64,000 bases of DNA from a virus, in IMG/VR virus record IMGVR_UViG_3300033143_003851, positions 1 to 64,000 of that record, one strand, 5' to 3'. Shown piece after piece: positions 1-10,962 of this stretch (its first letter is position 1; each line of letters opens with the position of its first letter). Both the position numbers and the translations under genes were made by a program. The notes below the pieces were generated by a model. The model was not told the DNA's origin and made no database searches. It saw only the letters and a program-made list of their open reading frames with translations.

Positions 1-1
1 C

Positions 2-3000
2 TTCCACTTTGATAGAGGATATGTGCAAGATGGTGGCACTATGGTTTTTGGGGCACATGCTCATATCATTGATTCTGGTTGGTATGTGGATGGCAGCGGT
101 GCAGGGGGAACTGTAACCCAGGGCACAGCCACCTTAACTTGTGATGGCACAGGTGGAAATACAAAAGAATTTGTTATAGATCATGCAAACGGGCAAGTAT
201 ATGCTGATCTTGTGTTTGGTGGGGCTGCATATATTATCCGAGGGGATGAATCAACTATAGTATCTGGTGGTGCAGCGGTTGGTTTTGCCACCACAGTCAA
301 TATTGATATTCAATCTGGTTTGATACTAAAAGATGCATATATTGATACCTTTAGTAATGGGGCCATTATTAGCACAACTGGGGCAGCCCAATTTACCATG
401 ACCTTATCTGGCACAGTTGCACAAGACTTTTGTGGGGCCGGTTTGCTTGGTGATATTACTGGATGCAACACAACATATACTGGTGATGTGGTTTCAGATG
501 AAATCACATTAACTGCAAATCTATCCTGCTTAGACATTCATATTAACACAGTAACACTGGATACTGATACCTTTGATATTACTACTGCCGATGCCTGCAA
601 TATAAATGATGATGGGCATCTTAAGACTGCTGCTGATGCTGCAGGTAACTCATGGACATTTACCGACCATTTCACTTGTGCTGGTGGGATAGTAACTATT
701 ACGGTCAGTTCTGGTGGTGGTTTTACATGGAATATGGCTACTAGTAAATATATTATCGGTGCTGGTGGCTCTGATTCTACTTTTACGAGTACAGGAACCA
801 CAGGTAATGAGGTTAGTATTGTGTGGGCAGTAGCTAACAGTGCCAATGATTTTTCTTGGTTTTCTAATGTTACCATGATTTATACTGATTTTGATAAACC
901 TGATATTGTTATGTTACGAGACACTGTTGCTGATGTTACATATTGTGATGCAACCAACATAAACGGAAGTGGTTGGTATTTCCAAAGCACCACAATTACA
1001 GCATTCAATAATAATACTGGGGCTGGTGTTCGTGGAGCTAGTTTTGCTATGAGCACAACAGGGGATATTCACGATTGCACATTTACCGGGTCTGCTGGTG
1101 ATGTATGTTTTTATTATACCACCTCAGCAACTGTTGAAATGACCGATACTACTTTAACCAATACTACTGTTAATTTAGATGTTACCAGTTCTGGATCTGG
1201 TAACTTTTTCATATTAGATAACGAAGCATCTAATGTGCTTCGTTTTTGGGGAGTTGGGTCAACTTCTGAACAGACAGTCCACAATGGTAGTAGCACAGTC
1301 ATTATGTATACCAATGTAGACGATGGAGCATATGGTCGTTTAACAAATTTAACTGTTAATAGCGAAATGACCGTTGGTGGTGGTGTTATAATCGAATCCG
1401 GTTCTACAGTTACCCATAGTTCAAATTATATATATCTTAACACAACAAGTAAGATAGATAATCAAGGCACTTTTATTATAGCAACAACCACAACTGCCGG
1501 ATTCTCTGGTAGACTTGCTGTTGGAACTATTGAGTGGGATGGAAATGCCCCCGAGTTTACAGGGTTTACAGGAACCTATACTTTTGGTTATGGGGGTATT
1601 AGAGATGGTCCCGATTTTGATACAAATGACATTGTTATTACAACTGGGGATACTGGCGGAACTATTGTTATAAACCGAAACATAGACTGGCACACATTAA
1701 CTATCGCAGCCAGCGACACCATTGAAACTCCTAATAATGGTGGGGCACAAACAATCAACTTCACTGATGACATAGACATATCTGGAACCCTACAGCTTGG
1801 TAAAGGCACAATTACTGCAGCTGTTACATCGAATATAAGTAATAATAAAAATATAACAGTACAGTCTGGTGGTTCTTTTATTACAGTTGGAAATAATAGT
1901 TTTGATGTAGATATTGTTTGGGCAACGGGCAATGGAGGTGCCATAGATAACTACGGCACCTTAACTTTAGATTACGTTGACATAGATTATGTCAGCTACA
2001 TCAGGCTCAGGCCAAGTTCAGTTATAGATATTGATAACAGTGTTATATTAGGAGACAACTTTGGATTAGGATATGTGTTATATACAACATCTAGTACAGT
2101 AACATGGACTAAGTTAGATAACACAACTATTAGTGGGGCAACCACAGCGCTTGTAATACAGGCTGCTGGAGTATCAATTATTGACTTAATTCATACTTGC
2201 ACGTTTACAGGATCAGGCTCTTATGATGTTAAATTTAACTCTGTGGGCGGAACCCTTGAATTAATTAATTGTGATAATGATGGCGCTGCAGGATATTTAA
2301 ATGTATATATAACTAACTCTGGTGTATCAGATGATAGAGCTGGCATATCTGGAAGTCTTGTTATTCTTTATGGCACATTAACAACATCTGACTTAACATA
2401 TGGAGATTGGAGTGGTGCATCTAGTTTAAATATATACCCATCAACCAATGGCGTTAATGCGCTAGTTACTGCAGATGCCACTTGTACTACACATCATATT
2501 ACTATTCAATCTAGTCAGGTAATTCAGGTATCTGGAACAATAACTTTATCAACAACAGGAACCACTACTAATTCTGGCACATTTAGGTGCCTTGATGGTA
2601 TGGTATATGGTCCTAGTTCAGGTGCCCATAAGTGGTCAGGAACTGCCCCATATATTGGATATGACCACGCTAATGTCCCAACAGTTGAGTTTAAATTTAT
2701 GGATTTTGCAACTAACTCTATTACAGTCGACACAGTTCATGCGGGGGTTAAACTTGTTACTTCAGGAAATATATCATGGTATATACTTAATATTCAAATC
2801 GATGATTCTTGGTATCATCAAGATGATGCTACAACTATTACTTGGACCTCTGGCCAAACTTCCACTATCTACGCAGGTGGGTCTGCATTTGTTAATGGCA
2901 CATCTGGAAACCATGTAACTTGGACAGGAGCAGGACATGTTATTGATATGCTTGGCACATATATATTTGATTATCTGACAGTTGCAGATTCAGATGCAAG

Positions 3001-3484
3001 TGGGGGTAAAACAATATATGCCACTAACTCAACAGATGGGAGTGGAAATACTAATTGGTTGTTTGCTGGCGGAAGTACTTGGTATGGATTAACGCCATAT
3101 CAACTGACAGATGGCGTCAATCCAATTGTGCTGACAATCTCAGGTGATGTAACTATGACCTTAGGTTTAAAATACACAGAATATAGATTTCAGGCAGGTA
3201 ATAAACCAACGGTAGATCAGAATATTGTGGAAGTTAGGGGCAAGAAAAATATTAAAATTAGTTTAAGGTGCCATGATTTTACAGTTGGGTCAACTAACTT
3301 ACAGCAATTAGAAGAGTGGTTCCGAGAAGGGACCGCTGTGGATATTATAGATAAGCACTCGGGTAGCGGAATACAATTCTATTTTTACCAACCTAGTAGT
3401 TGGCGAATTACAAAACTGGCCCGCCAACTTAGAGTTGGTATTAGTAGTGTGGTATTTACAGTATATCTTGAGGAGGCAAGTTGA
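2..3484 (+). CDS. Beta-solenoid-like tail protein, 5' end outside window
   Basis: The frame is open from the first bases, so the gene starts upstream of the window; the first internal start is a GTG at 23. About 1,030 residues are a monotonous Thr/Ser/Gly/Asn/Asp-rich sequence with short alternating beta-type stretches, typical of parallel beta-helix tail fibres. The last ~120 residues differ in composition (FRAGN-, RGKKNIKISLRCHDF-type stretch, then a Trp/Arg-containing beta-rich end) and may anchor the fibre to the tail tip. It stops at TGA 3482-3484, overlapping the ATG of the next gene, so the two are translationally coupled. The role as a host-recognition or tail-decoration component is inferred from composition and position. 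Confidence 0.7.
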   Translation, partial: FHFDRGYVQDGGTMVFGAHAHIIDSGWYVDGSGAGGTVTQGTATLTCDGTGGNTKEFVIDHANGQVYADLVFGGAAYIIRGDESTIVSGGAAVGFATTVNIDIQSGLILKDAYIDTFSNGAIISTTGAAQFTMTLSGTVAQDFCGAGLLGDITGCNTTYTGDVVSDEITLTANLSCLDIHINTVTLDTDTFDITTADACNINDDGHLKTAADAAGNSWTFTDHFTCAGGIVTITVSSGGGFTWNMATSKYIIGAGGSDSTFTSTGTTGNEVSIVWAVANSANDFSWFSNVTMIYTDFDKPDIVMLRDTVADVTYCDATNINGSGWYFQSTTITAFNNNTGAGVRGASFAMSTTGDIHDCTFTGSAGDVCFYYTTSATVEMTDTTLTNTTVNLDVTSSGSGNFFILDNEASNVLRFWGVGSTSEQTVHNGSSTVIMYTNVDDGAYGRLTNLTVNSEMTVGGGVIIESGSTVTHSSNYIYLNTTSKIDNQGTFIIATTTTAGFSGRLAVGTIEWDGNAPEFTGFTGTYTFGYGGIRDGPDFDTNDIVITTGDTGGTIVINRNIDWHTLTIAASDTIETPNNGGAQTINFTDDIDISGTLQLGKGTITAAVTSNISNNKNITVQSGGSFITVGNNSFDVDIVWATGNGGAIDNYGTLTLDYVDIDYVSYIRLRPSSVIDIDNSVILGDNFGLGYVLYTTSSTVTWTKLDNTTISGATTALVIQAAGVSIIDLIHTCTFTGSGSYDVKFNSVGGTLELINCDNDGAAGYLNVYITNSGVSDDRAGISGSLVILYGTLTTSDLTYGDWSGASSLNIYPSTNGVNALVTADATCTTHHITIQSSQVIQVSGTITLSTTGTTTNSGTFRCLDGMVYGPSSGAHKWSGTAPYIGYDHANVPTVEFKFMDFATNSITVDTVHAGVKLVTSGNISWYILNIQIDDSWYHQDDATTITWTSGQTSTIYAGGSAFVNGTSGNHVTWTGAGHVIDMLGTYIFDYLTVADSDASGGKTIYATNSTDGSGNTNWLFAGGSTWYGLTPYQLTDGVNPIVLTISGDVTMTLGLKYTEYRFQAGNKPTVDQNIVEVRGKKNIKISLRCHDFTVGSTNLQQLEEWFREGTAVDIIDKHSGSGIQFYFYQPSSWRITKLARQLRVGISSVVFTVYLEEAS

Positions 3485-6400
3485 TGACACTAATTGATAT
3501 AGATAATTTTAGATATTATTTTGGACAATCACCAAACCAATATATATATAGTACAAACTTTGATACTACGAAAGTTGAAGTTATGGAGTATGTAGATACT
3601 TGGGAAATTCACAGAGATAACAATGGGCATGATTATTTATATGTTACTGTAAATAACCCTAATAACTATTTTCAAGATGCAACTTATGGTAGGCCTATTG
3701 ATTTCTCATACGGAGTTGAATTTAAATATATCACTAGTCAGGAGACAATAGATGAAGCTGAGTCTGGTTGGACATCTCAAGGAGGAGCACAGCTTGGAAC
3801 ACCAACTGCAGATAAAAATATATTAGTTGAAGGCACAGCCTCCCAAAGATATGATGTTACTGGCACAGTTAATGCCGGCACAGCGACTATATCTAAAACC
3901 AGCCTTAGTGTCAGTATTGTTTCTGGATATAGTGTAGAGGTTTGGATTCGTAGCTCAACTGCTTTAGATGCAGCAGATCTGTCTCTTAAAACATATAGTG
4001 GTTCATATTCTCTTGAGGAAACTCTTGATAGCCTTAATGATATTAAGGTTAACGAGTGGACAAGGCTTAGATTTGAAGATACAACTAAGTCTTACACAAT
4101 GACCAGGTTAGATATATATCCTAATGCTACCCCTACTTGGACTAGTGGAGATAAAGTATATATTGACAAGGCACTATTAGTTAAGACGGTTAAAACTATA
4201 TTTAAAGGGGAACTAAACCCAATTGATTTTAATAGTGGTGCCAAGAAAAATATGTTAAAGTTATATGCTAGGGGGGCAGGCAAATATGCGATGGAAAATA
4301 TTATGTCTAGAGACTATCTGGCAAAGGACTTTAAATATATAGAAGATATAATTATAGATATTGTAGATAACCTCACATCCTTAGGGGAATCAACAGGATA
4401 CAATATAGACATATATGCACCGGTATCGGGTTCAGATGTTGCTATAGCTTCTGTAGATGCTGGAGATAAACATATTGTGGATCGGGACTTTAGGTTTAGA
4501 AATGTTAGCCCAAATGATGCCATAGAACAGCTTTGCACGTATGCTAGGATAGGATATTATTTCCACGCAGATGCCACTACAGGTGGGCTAAGACTAACAC
4601 TAAAATCAAGATCTACTGACACGGCTGACCACACTATTACAGCCGATAATTTTCACATAGGTAAAATTAAATTTAAAGAATATAACGATAACACGGTTTC
4701 CAGAGTTATTGTGGTTGGAAAAGATGGAATATCTGCAACTCAAACTAATAAAGTTGCTTTAGATGCAGGATATACAACTACTAAGGTGTTAGAGAAAGGG
4801 GGTTTAACTACAGTGCATGAGTGTGCTGAAGCTGCCCACTATGAGATTATTAAAAATAGCTCGAACGATGATATTATTGAAACTACCCTTAATCCTAATA
4901 ATACTGATATTGGAGATGATTTCTTATTTGTTGAGCCATATGATGTATTTTCAATTACAGACAACGATGTTGGATTAAGTGCTGATAAGTATAATATTGT
5001 TACATATATGTTCAGGTGCAGTTCTATTTTTGATATTAATGCTACCTTTGGAGACACATATAAAACTCACTGGTTAAGATTCTATGAGATGATGCAAGAT
5101 CAGGAAAAAGATAGTACTATGGAATCTGTGCCAATTCACTATAGAACTACTGCTGCTACAATTGATATTGATTATAATTACCACACAGATACTTTTGGGA
5201 CAGATACAACAGACGTAACATCTAAGTCGGCTGGTAGGCGGGAGATGACAAAAAATATCTCTGACCAGTTTATTGTTGGTCTTGAAGGAAGTGGATTTAG
5301 ATATGCGCTGGTCAAAGATGGGGCAAATTTCTTACAAGAGAAAGCAGAGGTTCTTACTAATGTAGTAATTACACTGGATGACTCAAATAAACTTGTCAGA
5401 ACATACTTAGGATATGATTGGACTAACCCATATGGTGTTAGTAAAGATATGGATTATGTATATCCTGTTATCGAAGAGGTTACAGAACTAACTCAAGATA
5501 TTACGAAGGGCGACAACGAAGTTGTAGTCAGGTCTGCTGTCGGAGGCAACACAGCTAATAAACCATTTACAATATCATATAGGAATGAGGCTAAGGTTGT
5601 TTGGGTGGATGGAAATAATTTTGCTATAGATGCCGATGACTATGATATATTTTTAGATGGAGAAACTATCCAAATTCAATATGCAGATGGAACCACAGAT
5701 GAAATTGATATTAATATGAGTAATGCCGAAAAACTTGCTAATGTTATTGAGCGAGACGGTGGGTCCAGTGGGGGAGCCCCTACAGTTGGTTCCACAGTAT
5801 ATGTTGAAGGCACAGAGGAATGCTATGTGTCCAGCATTAGCTATACAAATAATGAAGATACAATTACAATTGATACAGCTGGGCCTAGTTCAGCTGTCCT
5901 CACTAGAGCAATCCAAGCAGGTGCCAAAGTATACAAATATTTTATTACAGGGTTTGAGAATGACGATGCCCTAACTGGGCCAGTAACAGTTACGGCATCT
6001 AGTACGGAAACAGTATATTTTGTAGTCTTGTTGACATCTGATACAACAACTAGCTCATATAATAAAAGCTATGTTACTAAAGAGGGGTTACTATATATTG
6101 CTAACCAGATTATAGCTGGACCAGATGGTAATGGAAATCGAGAAGAAAACAATGTTCAAAAGCTATATGGAGCCATAGGGGACAGCACAACAGCTTTATC
6201 GTATGATTGGAGTTGGCAACAGAATAATACAAATATTACTATGGAGTTAGATGGTGCTTGGGGGGCAACATATCAGCCAGATATAGTTGTTGGTTCTGAT
6301 ACTGTTCATGCTACACCAGTTCCGAGTGGGGGACAAACAACTCCCACTAAATTTAAGGCAGCTACGCTGGCTCAAGCAGATGACTATTGGAACAACTATG

Positions 6401-9400
6401 AGGTTGTTTTCACATCTGGTAATAACGACGGTGAGCGGAGAAAAATTATTGATTGGACTCAGAGTGGTGGCGTTATAGAAGTTGGGTCTCCTTGGCCTAG
6501 TTTCCCAGACGCTGGAGATAGTTTTTATATTGAGCCCCCTATTCAAGTAGGAGACTATATATACTATGACTCAGGGGACAACTATGATGGTGTTAGTGGG
6601 TCCGAAACAAAGACTATGTTTTTAAAAGTTCTTGGGTTTACAGGTGGGCCACCTAAAACAACCATTGAGGTTGAGGCTAACAACAGAACAGGCACAATTG
6701 CTACAGGCACAAGTATCACTCTTATTGCTAATGGTGAGTTATCTTCTGAGATAAACAGAATAAATAGTAGTGTTGCAGGTGTCCTACAGGGAGACACGGA
6801 CTCTACATATCATATTAAAATAGTTACAGATATTAGTGCAACTCAATCAGGAGAGGCAACTAGTAGTGGGGCTGCAACTGGAGAATATACAGAAATTACC
6901 GAAGCAGGGGTATTTACAGAGGATTCTAATATAGACTCTGATCTACAATATTACCTTGGAGATGTGAGTTGGTCAAATGAAGAGGTGGCGCTTGGGTATG
7001 GAGATGACCCATATAACAATATGACTCAATCTAACGCAGTAGACAGCGAAAACAATGCCCTGGCTCCTAGATCTGTTGATATGACAGATGCATACAATAT
7101 ATGTTATGTTAGTGGTAGCACGGGGAATCAATATTATCCTATCAGAGGATATATGCTTAGAGCGGGAGATCTTACATCTGATGTTAATAAAGAGTCTCTT
7201 GAGTGGTTGTTAGGAAACGAGTTTAATTATTCTAGAGTTGTGCCAGGCAGCGCTTTAAATAGCGTATATGATGGTGTAGCTAAGCCTAATGCCATAACAG
7301 GGTGGGGAGAAGCGTGGTTTTATGGAACATATGGTCCTGGGTTAGCTATCCCCCAACTGTCAGGTGGAGCAGACAGTACTAATGTTGCAACTATTGTGTC
7401 AGCTTACAACGCTATTCAGATATATGAGTTTGTTATCCCCAGAGAGTTTGATGCAGCAGATGTTAAGAAGATGACATTTCACTGGGCTGGGGTTGCTAGT
7501 AATGCTATAGAAACATATATATGGCAACAGAGTAGCAGAGAGTGGGTAGATTTACCACTGAAATCATCTAGAGGTTTCTCAGCTTCCAATATATTAGATA
7601 ACAACACAAACTATTTCTATGGCAAATCTACCAAGTCTGATGATATGAGTAAGACCATAACAACAGATGGTAAGATTTTTATCATGTTAGTTAGTTACCC
7701 GCTTACAGGGGAATTTGGAAAAATATATACTGATTTTGCCTTCGCCAACATATCAACTGACAAGATTAATTTTAACCAAGGCTCAGGAAAATATAGAAAA
7801 GGAATAGACTATTACTATGATAGAACTAATGATCCAGAATATATATGGTGGGACTATGTTGATCCTATAGAACATGTTGATAGTATTAGTAGTCTTGAAG
7901 GGGTAGCTGACGACAGGGCCAGTTTTATCCTTGTGCCGAGTAATTTGGACTTATATGTTAAAGGAGATTATATATATCTTGAAAACAGCGTAGGAACTAT
8001 ATATTCTACAGTTGTTTTAGAAAAATACTCTGACAGGTTGATTATAGATGGCACAAGTATTAATGAGGCAGACTTAGCTGTTAACGACAAAATATATTTA
8101 TTAAGGTCTGAAAACAATAAAAAGATTGATATACATGGGAAAACCTATCATAAGGATATTCCTAACAAAACAAACATATCAGATAGTTACCCAACGCTAC
8201 ATAGTGATGAGTCGGTCTCACTATATGAGGGGTTTGAAAATGGGGGAGACGGAGACACAGTATCTACTGACAACACAAATCTTAATAGTGTTACAGGAAC
8301 CGTAACATTTGATGACACGTATGTTTTTGGTCCGAAGAGTGATATGGGGGCCAAAATAGACAACGGAGAAGAAGTGAGGCTGACAGCCAGTACTACTACA
8401 TCACACAATGTTGCATCTGTAGATGTATATACAACATCAGGCGGAGCAGGGGCAGGTGTGTCTTATGTTGCGCTATTAAATTCTAGCGGGACAGTAAAAG
8501 CAGGCCTCAGATTTAGTAAAACAAATACTGATATAGAGGTATATGATGGGACTTCTTGGCAAACCCCTGATCCGGCATTTATTTGGCAACATGGACAATG
8601 GTATAATATTACTATAATGTGGACAACCACAGAAGCAATATATTTTGTTAATGGGATTGCTATATCTGAGACACTAACAAGTGGGGCTGTATGGAGTGCC
8701 AGTGGAGCCACAGTAGCATCATTCAGCGCTGGTAACAGCGCTACAACTATTAATATGTATATAGATAATATGTATGTTGGTAGGGGGCCAACTACTAAGT
8801 TTGTCTTTAAGTCTGAGGGGGCATCTAGCTTTGCTGAGGCCACCCACAACAAAAGAGGGTTCCTACAATATGCTCCAAGCGAGTTAGTAGTTGTAGATGG
8901 AGCAAGCGGAGACAAATATTCAAGTTTAAATACATATATTGATGGCGGGATTGTAAGGGCAGCCGTGATTGAATATATTGATACAACATATGATAAGATT
9001 CACCTATCTATAATAAATACAGACAGGTATAGCGACCAAACAGATATTACATCTAGAAGTGGTGGGATGACGCCTTTTGCAGGACCAATTGACACAGGCG
9101 ACATAGACCTAGATTTAGATGGTGGTGAAATAGGAGACAACTTAAATATAATATGTGATGCAAGAACTCCAGCTATATCTCATCACGGAGTAGCTATAGG
9201 AGATACATATTATGGGGCAGCCCCAGCTTGGAAAACATTTAATACTGGAGGTGGGGCAACTAAAAAATATATATTAACCAGTAGGTTTGCTAACTTTAAG
9301 GTTAGCTCTATATCAGATGGTGCCAGTGATTGGATTGTTGAGTTGTGGACTGGTCCTGGAGATGGGGCTGGCGGGATAGCTAACTTTGGATATCTGTCTG

Positions 9401-10728
9401 GATATATGTATATTCCTGCAACTCCTCAGGCATCTGTTATCAGAACTATGATGGACACAGGGTCCGACTTCTTTGAGCCATATAGCTTCGGACATATGAG
9501 CCTGTATAAAATAGATTTATCTCCAGCTGCTGCTGATAAATATGGTGAGTTGTATACAGGACTTAAATACAGCTTATTAAGCGGAGATAGTTATATGATA
9601 TTAGATGAAGAATATCAACCAATAACTGGAATCCCAAAAGTTCAAACAGGTATGGTATTTGGGTTATCTGTTGGCAATAACCCAGCAGATGCCAGAGATA
9701 CTGGAAACAGCGGAGATGTTCAATATTTTCAAGTTGACCATGCAGAGATGTATCCTAGACAATCTACTGAAACATGGTATGGATATAGTGCTCCCCAGTC
9801 ATTTAACGACACCGAAATTATTGGTATAACTAATAGTCCTAGTACGTGGACGGGCTGGAAATGGGATATTAGTATAGACGCTGCCTGCACATGCGACTTA
9901 GAAGAAGACTTAGTATTTAGAAGCGACAGACGAATTAAACTATATGCTACAAACGTAACTGGTAGAGAATCTGCTATAGTTAATAGGGGCAGAATAGCCG
10001 ACAGACAAACTGTAAGAATATATTTTAAAGTAGACAGTGAAAACGCAAACTGCACATTTGATATAGGAGAAGCAAGCGGTTCCCTTAACAATATTCAAAC
10101 AAGAATTAGTAGTGGAATGATTCAAATATATGATGGTAACGGAGCTGCGTGGATTGATATATATCAAATTACAGCCACCACAAAAGACAACTGGTTCAAG
10201 TTAGATATAGAATTAGATTATAATAGAGGAGCCAGAGTATATTATGAAATATTAAATACAACAACTAGTGGCTCATCTGATTGGTATAGATACACATTTT
10301 CATTTACTGAGCTTAAGACAATTAAAATTGCAGCAGATGGAAACAACTCTAATGCCACCACATTATATGTTGGAGATGTGTCCCTCTTTGGAGGAGACAC
10401 ATCAGGGAGCACTAAGACATATGTTCATTTAGCTGACACAAGCACCATTACATATACAACTTCTAATTATGTATTTAAATATATGTCAGAAAGAGGGGTG
10501 GCAGACTTTGTGTGGGTTAATCCATATGTTGGTTTGAAACAGGGACACAAGGCAGATATAAGTATGCTGTATCAGAAAGGGGCAAACTATACTGTTACAT
10601 ATGCTAAAGGTCATGGAGTTTGTTTAGTTAGGAGTTTGTTGTCTGACATTTCTCCTGACTCACCTATAAAGATGCGAGCAGGGGAAAAAACAGTTCTCAC
10701 TCAGGATATTCAACTAGTGTTTACTTAA
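3484..10728 (+). CDS. Giant tail hub / receptor-binding protein (2,414 aa)
   Basis: The ATG at 3484 has a GGAGG seven bases upstream and overlaps the previous stop; a TTG three bases earlier is less likely. Residues ~90-240 look like a carbohydrate-binding jelly-roll. Residues ~255-560 resemble tail-hub (gp27/Tal-like) proteins, with a segment in which an FRxxxPxDAIEQLxxxAR stretch is followed by a hydrophobic strand. Residues ~1575-1765 read as a LamG/concanavalin-type lectin fold (GFE at its start, WYNITIMW and INMYIDNMYVG later), and a second similar module lies at ~2135-2305. It is the last + strand gene of the tail block. The likely role is the tail-tip hub carrying host-binding lectin modules. 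Fold assignments are by eye. Confidence 0.7.
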   Translation: MTLIDIDNFRYYFGQSPNQYIYSTNFDTTKVEVMEYVDTWEIHRDNNGHDYLYVTVNNPNNYFQDATYGRPIDFSYGVEFKYITSQETIDEAESGWTSQGGAQLGTPTADKNILVEGTASQRYDVTGTVNAGTATISKTSLSVSIVSGYSVEVWIRSSTALDAADLSLKTYSGSYSLEETLDSLNDIKVNEWTRLRFEDTTKSYTMTRLDIYPNATPTWTSGDKVYIDKALLVKTVKTIFKGELNPIDFNSGAKKNMLKLYARGAGKYAMENIMSRDYLAKDFKYIEDIIIDIVDNLTSLGESTGYNIDIYAPVSGSDVAIASVDAGDKHIVDRDFRFRNVSPNDAIEQLCTYARIGYYFHADATTGGLRLTLKSRSTDTADHTITADNFHIGKIKFKEYNDNTVSRVIVVGKDGISATQTNKVALDAGYTTTKVLEKGGLTTVHECAEAAHYEIIKNSSNDDIIETTLNPNNTDIGDDFLFVEPYDVFSITDNDVGLSADKYNIVTYMFRCSSIFDINATFGDTYKTHWLRFYEMMQDQEKDSTMESVPIHYRTTAATIDIDYNYHTDTFGTDTTDVTSKSAGRREMTKNISDQFIVGLEGSGFRYALVKDGANFLQEKAEVLTNVVITLDDSNKLVRTYLGYDWTNPYGVSKDMDYVYPVIEEVTELTQDITKGDNEVVVRSAVGGNTANKPFTISYRNEAKVVWVDGNNFAIDADDYDIFLDGETIQIQYADGTTDEIDINMSNAEKLANVIERDGGSSGGAPTVGSTVYVEGTEECYVSSISYTNNEDTITIDTAGPSSAVLTRAIQAGAKVYKYFITGFENDDALTGPVTVTASSTETVYFVVLLTSDTTTSSYNKSYVTKEGLLYIANQIIAGPDGNGNREENNVQKLYGAIGDSTTALSYDWSWQQNNTNITMELDGAWGATYQPDIVVGSDTVHATPVPSGGQTTPTKFKAATLAQADDYWNNYEVVFTSGNNDGERRKIIDWTQSGGVIEVGSPWPSFPDAGDSFYIEPPIQVGDYIYYDSGDNYDGVSGSETKTMFLKVLGFTGGPPKTTIEVEANNRTGTIATGTSITLIANGELSSEINRINSSVAGVLQGDTDSTYHIKIVTDISATQSGEATSSGAATGEYTEITEAGVFTEDSNIDSDLQYYLGDVSWSNEEVALGYGDDPYNNMTQSNAVDSENNALAPRSVDMTDAYNICYVSGSTGNQYYPIRGYMLRAGDLTSDVNKESLEWLLGNEFNYSRVVPGSALNSVYDGVAKPNAITGWGEAWFYGTYGPGLAIPQLSGGADSTNVATIVSAYNAIQIYEFVIPREFDAADVKKMTFHWAGVASNAIETYIWQQSSREWVDLPLKSSRGFSASNILDNNTNYFYGKSTKSDDMSKTITTDGKIFIMLVSYPLTGEFGKIYTDFAFANISTDKINFNQGSGKYRKGIDYYYDRTNDPEYIWWDYVDPIEHVDSISSLEGVADDRASFILVPSNLDLYVKGDYIYLENSVGTIYSTVVLEKYSDRLIIDGTSINEADLAVNDKIYLLRSENNKKIDIHGKTYHKDIPNKTNISDSYPTLHSDESVSLYEGFENGGDGDTVSTDNTNLNSVTGTVTFDDTYVFGPKSDMGAKIDNGEEVRLTASTTTSHNVASVDVYTTSGGAGAGVSYVALLNSSGTVKAGLRFSKTNTDIEVYDGTSWQTPDPAFIWQHGQWYNITIMWTTTEAIYFVNGIAISETLTSGAVWSASGATVASFSAGNSATTINMYIDNMYVGRGPTTKFVFKSEGASSFAEATHNKRGFLQYAPSELVVVDGASGDKYSSLNTYIDGGIVRAAVIEYIDTTYDKIHLSIINTDRYSDQTDITSRSGGMTPFAGPIDTGDIDLDLDGGEIGDNLNIICDARTPAISHHGVAIGDTYYGAAPAWKTFNTGGGATKKYILTSRFANFKVSSISDGASDWIVELWTGPGDGAGGIANFGYLSGYMYIPATPQASVIRTMMDTGSDFFEPYSFGHMSLYKIDLSPAAADKYGELYTGLKYSLLSGDSYMILDEEYQPITGIPKVQTGMVFGLSVGNNPADARDTGNSGDVQYFQVDHAEMYPRQSTETWYGYSAPQSFNDTEIIGITNSPSTWTGWKWDISIDAACTCDLEEDLVFRSDRRIKLYATNVTGRESAIVNRGRIADRQTVRIYFKVDSENANCTFDIGEASGSLNNIQTRISSGMIQIYDGNGAAWIDIYQITATTKDNWFKLDIELDYNRGARVYYEILNTTTSGSSDWYRYTFSFTELKTIKIAADGNNSNATTLYVGDVSLFGGDTSGSTKTYVHLADTSTITYTTSNYVFKYMSERGVADFVWVNPYVGLKQGHKADISMLYQKGANYTVTYAKGHGVCLVRSLLSDISPDSPIKMRAGEKTVLTQDIQLVFT

Positions 10729-10730
10729 TT

Positions 10731-10744
10731 ATATCACGTGATAT
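10731..10744. repeat. 14-bp perfect palindrome at convergent gene ends
   Basis: ATATCACGTGATAT lies 2 bp after the stop of the giant tail gene and 5 bp before the stop of the first - strand gene, so it sits exactly where the two transcription directions collide. No T-run follows it, so a classical hairpin terminator is not evident. A binding site or a weak bidirectional terminator are both possible. Confidence 0.5.
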
Positions 10745-10749
10745 GATAA

Positions 10750-10926
10750 TTACCCCAGTAACATTTTATTATGAGCAATATCTTTGTTTAGTTTTTGTCG
10801 TTGTTTAGTTTGAAAGGCTAGTTGCTTTTTTAATCTACACCTATTACAACACCTATAATAGCCTTCTCCATCTGGTTCAGATAAAAACTCTATATTACAA
10901 TCATCGCATTTCACTCTAGCTGGCAT
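10750..10926 (-). CDS. Small zinc-finger protein (58 aa)
   Basis: The ATG at 10926 follows GAGGG about ten bases upstream. The protein has CDDC (residues 7-10) and CCNRC (residues 25-29), a four-cysteine zinc knuckle, followed by a basic Lys/Gln-rich tail (KKQ..TKQRQK). It is the last gene of the - strand block. The layout suggests a nucleic-acid or protein-binding zinc ribbon; no specific function can be assigned. Confidence 0.7.
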   Translation of the reverse strand: MPARVKCDDCNIEFLSEPDGEGYYRCCNRCRLKKQLAFQTKQRQKLNKDIAHNKMLLG

Positions 10927-10962
10927 AGTGTTTTATCCCTCACAAATATATAGTTTATTTTT

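Noticed and set aside
23-25. GTG at 23 as the true start of the first tail gene
   Set aside because: The frame is open to the window edge without a stop, and no ribosome site is seen, so the gene is taken as truncated.
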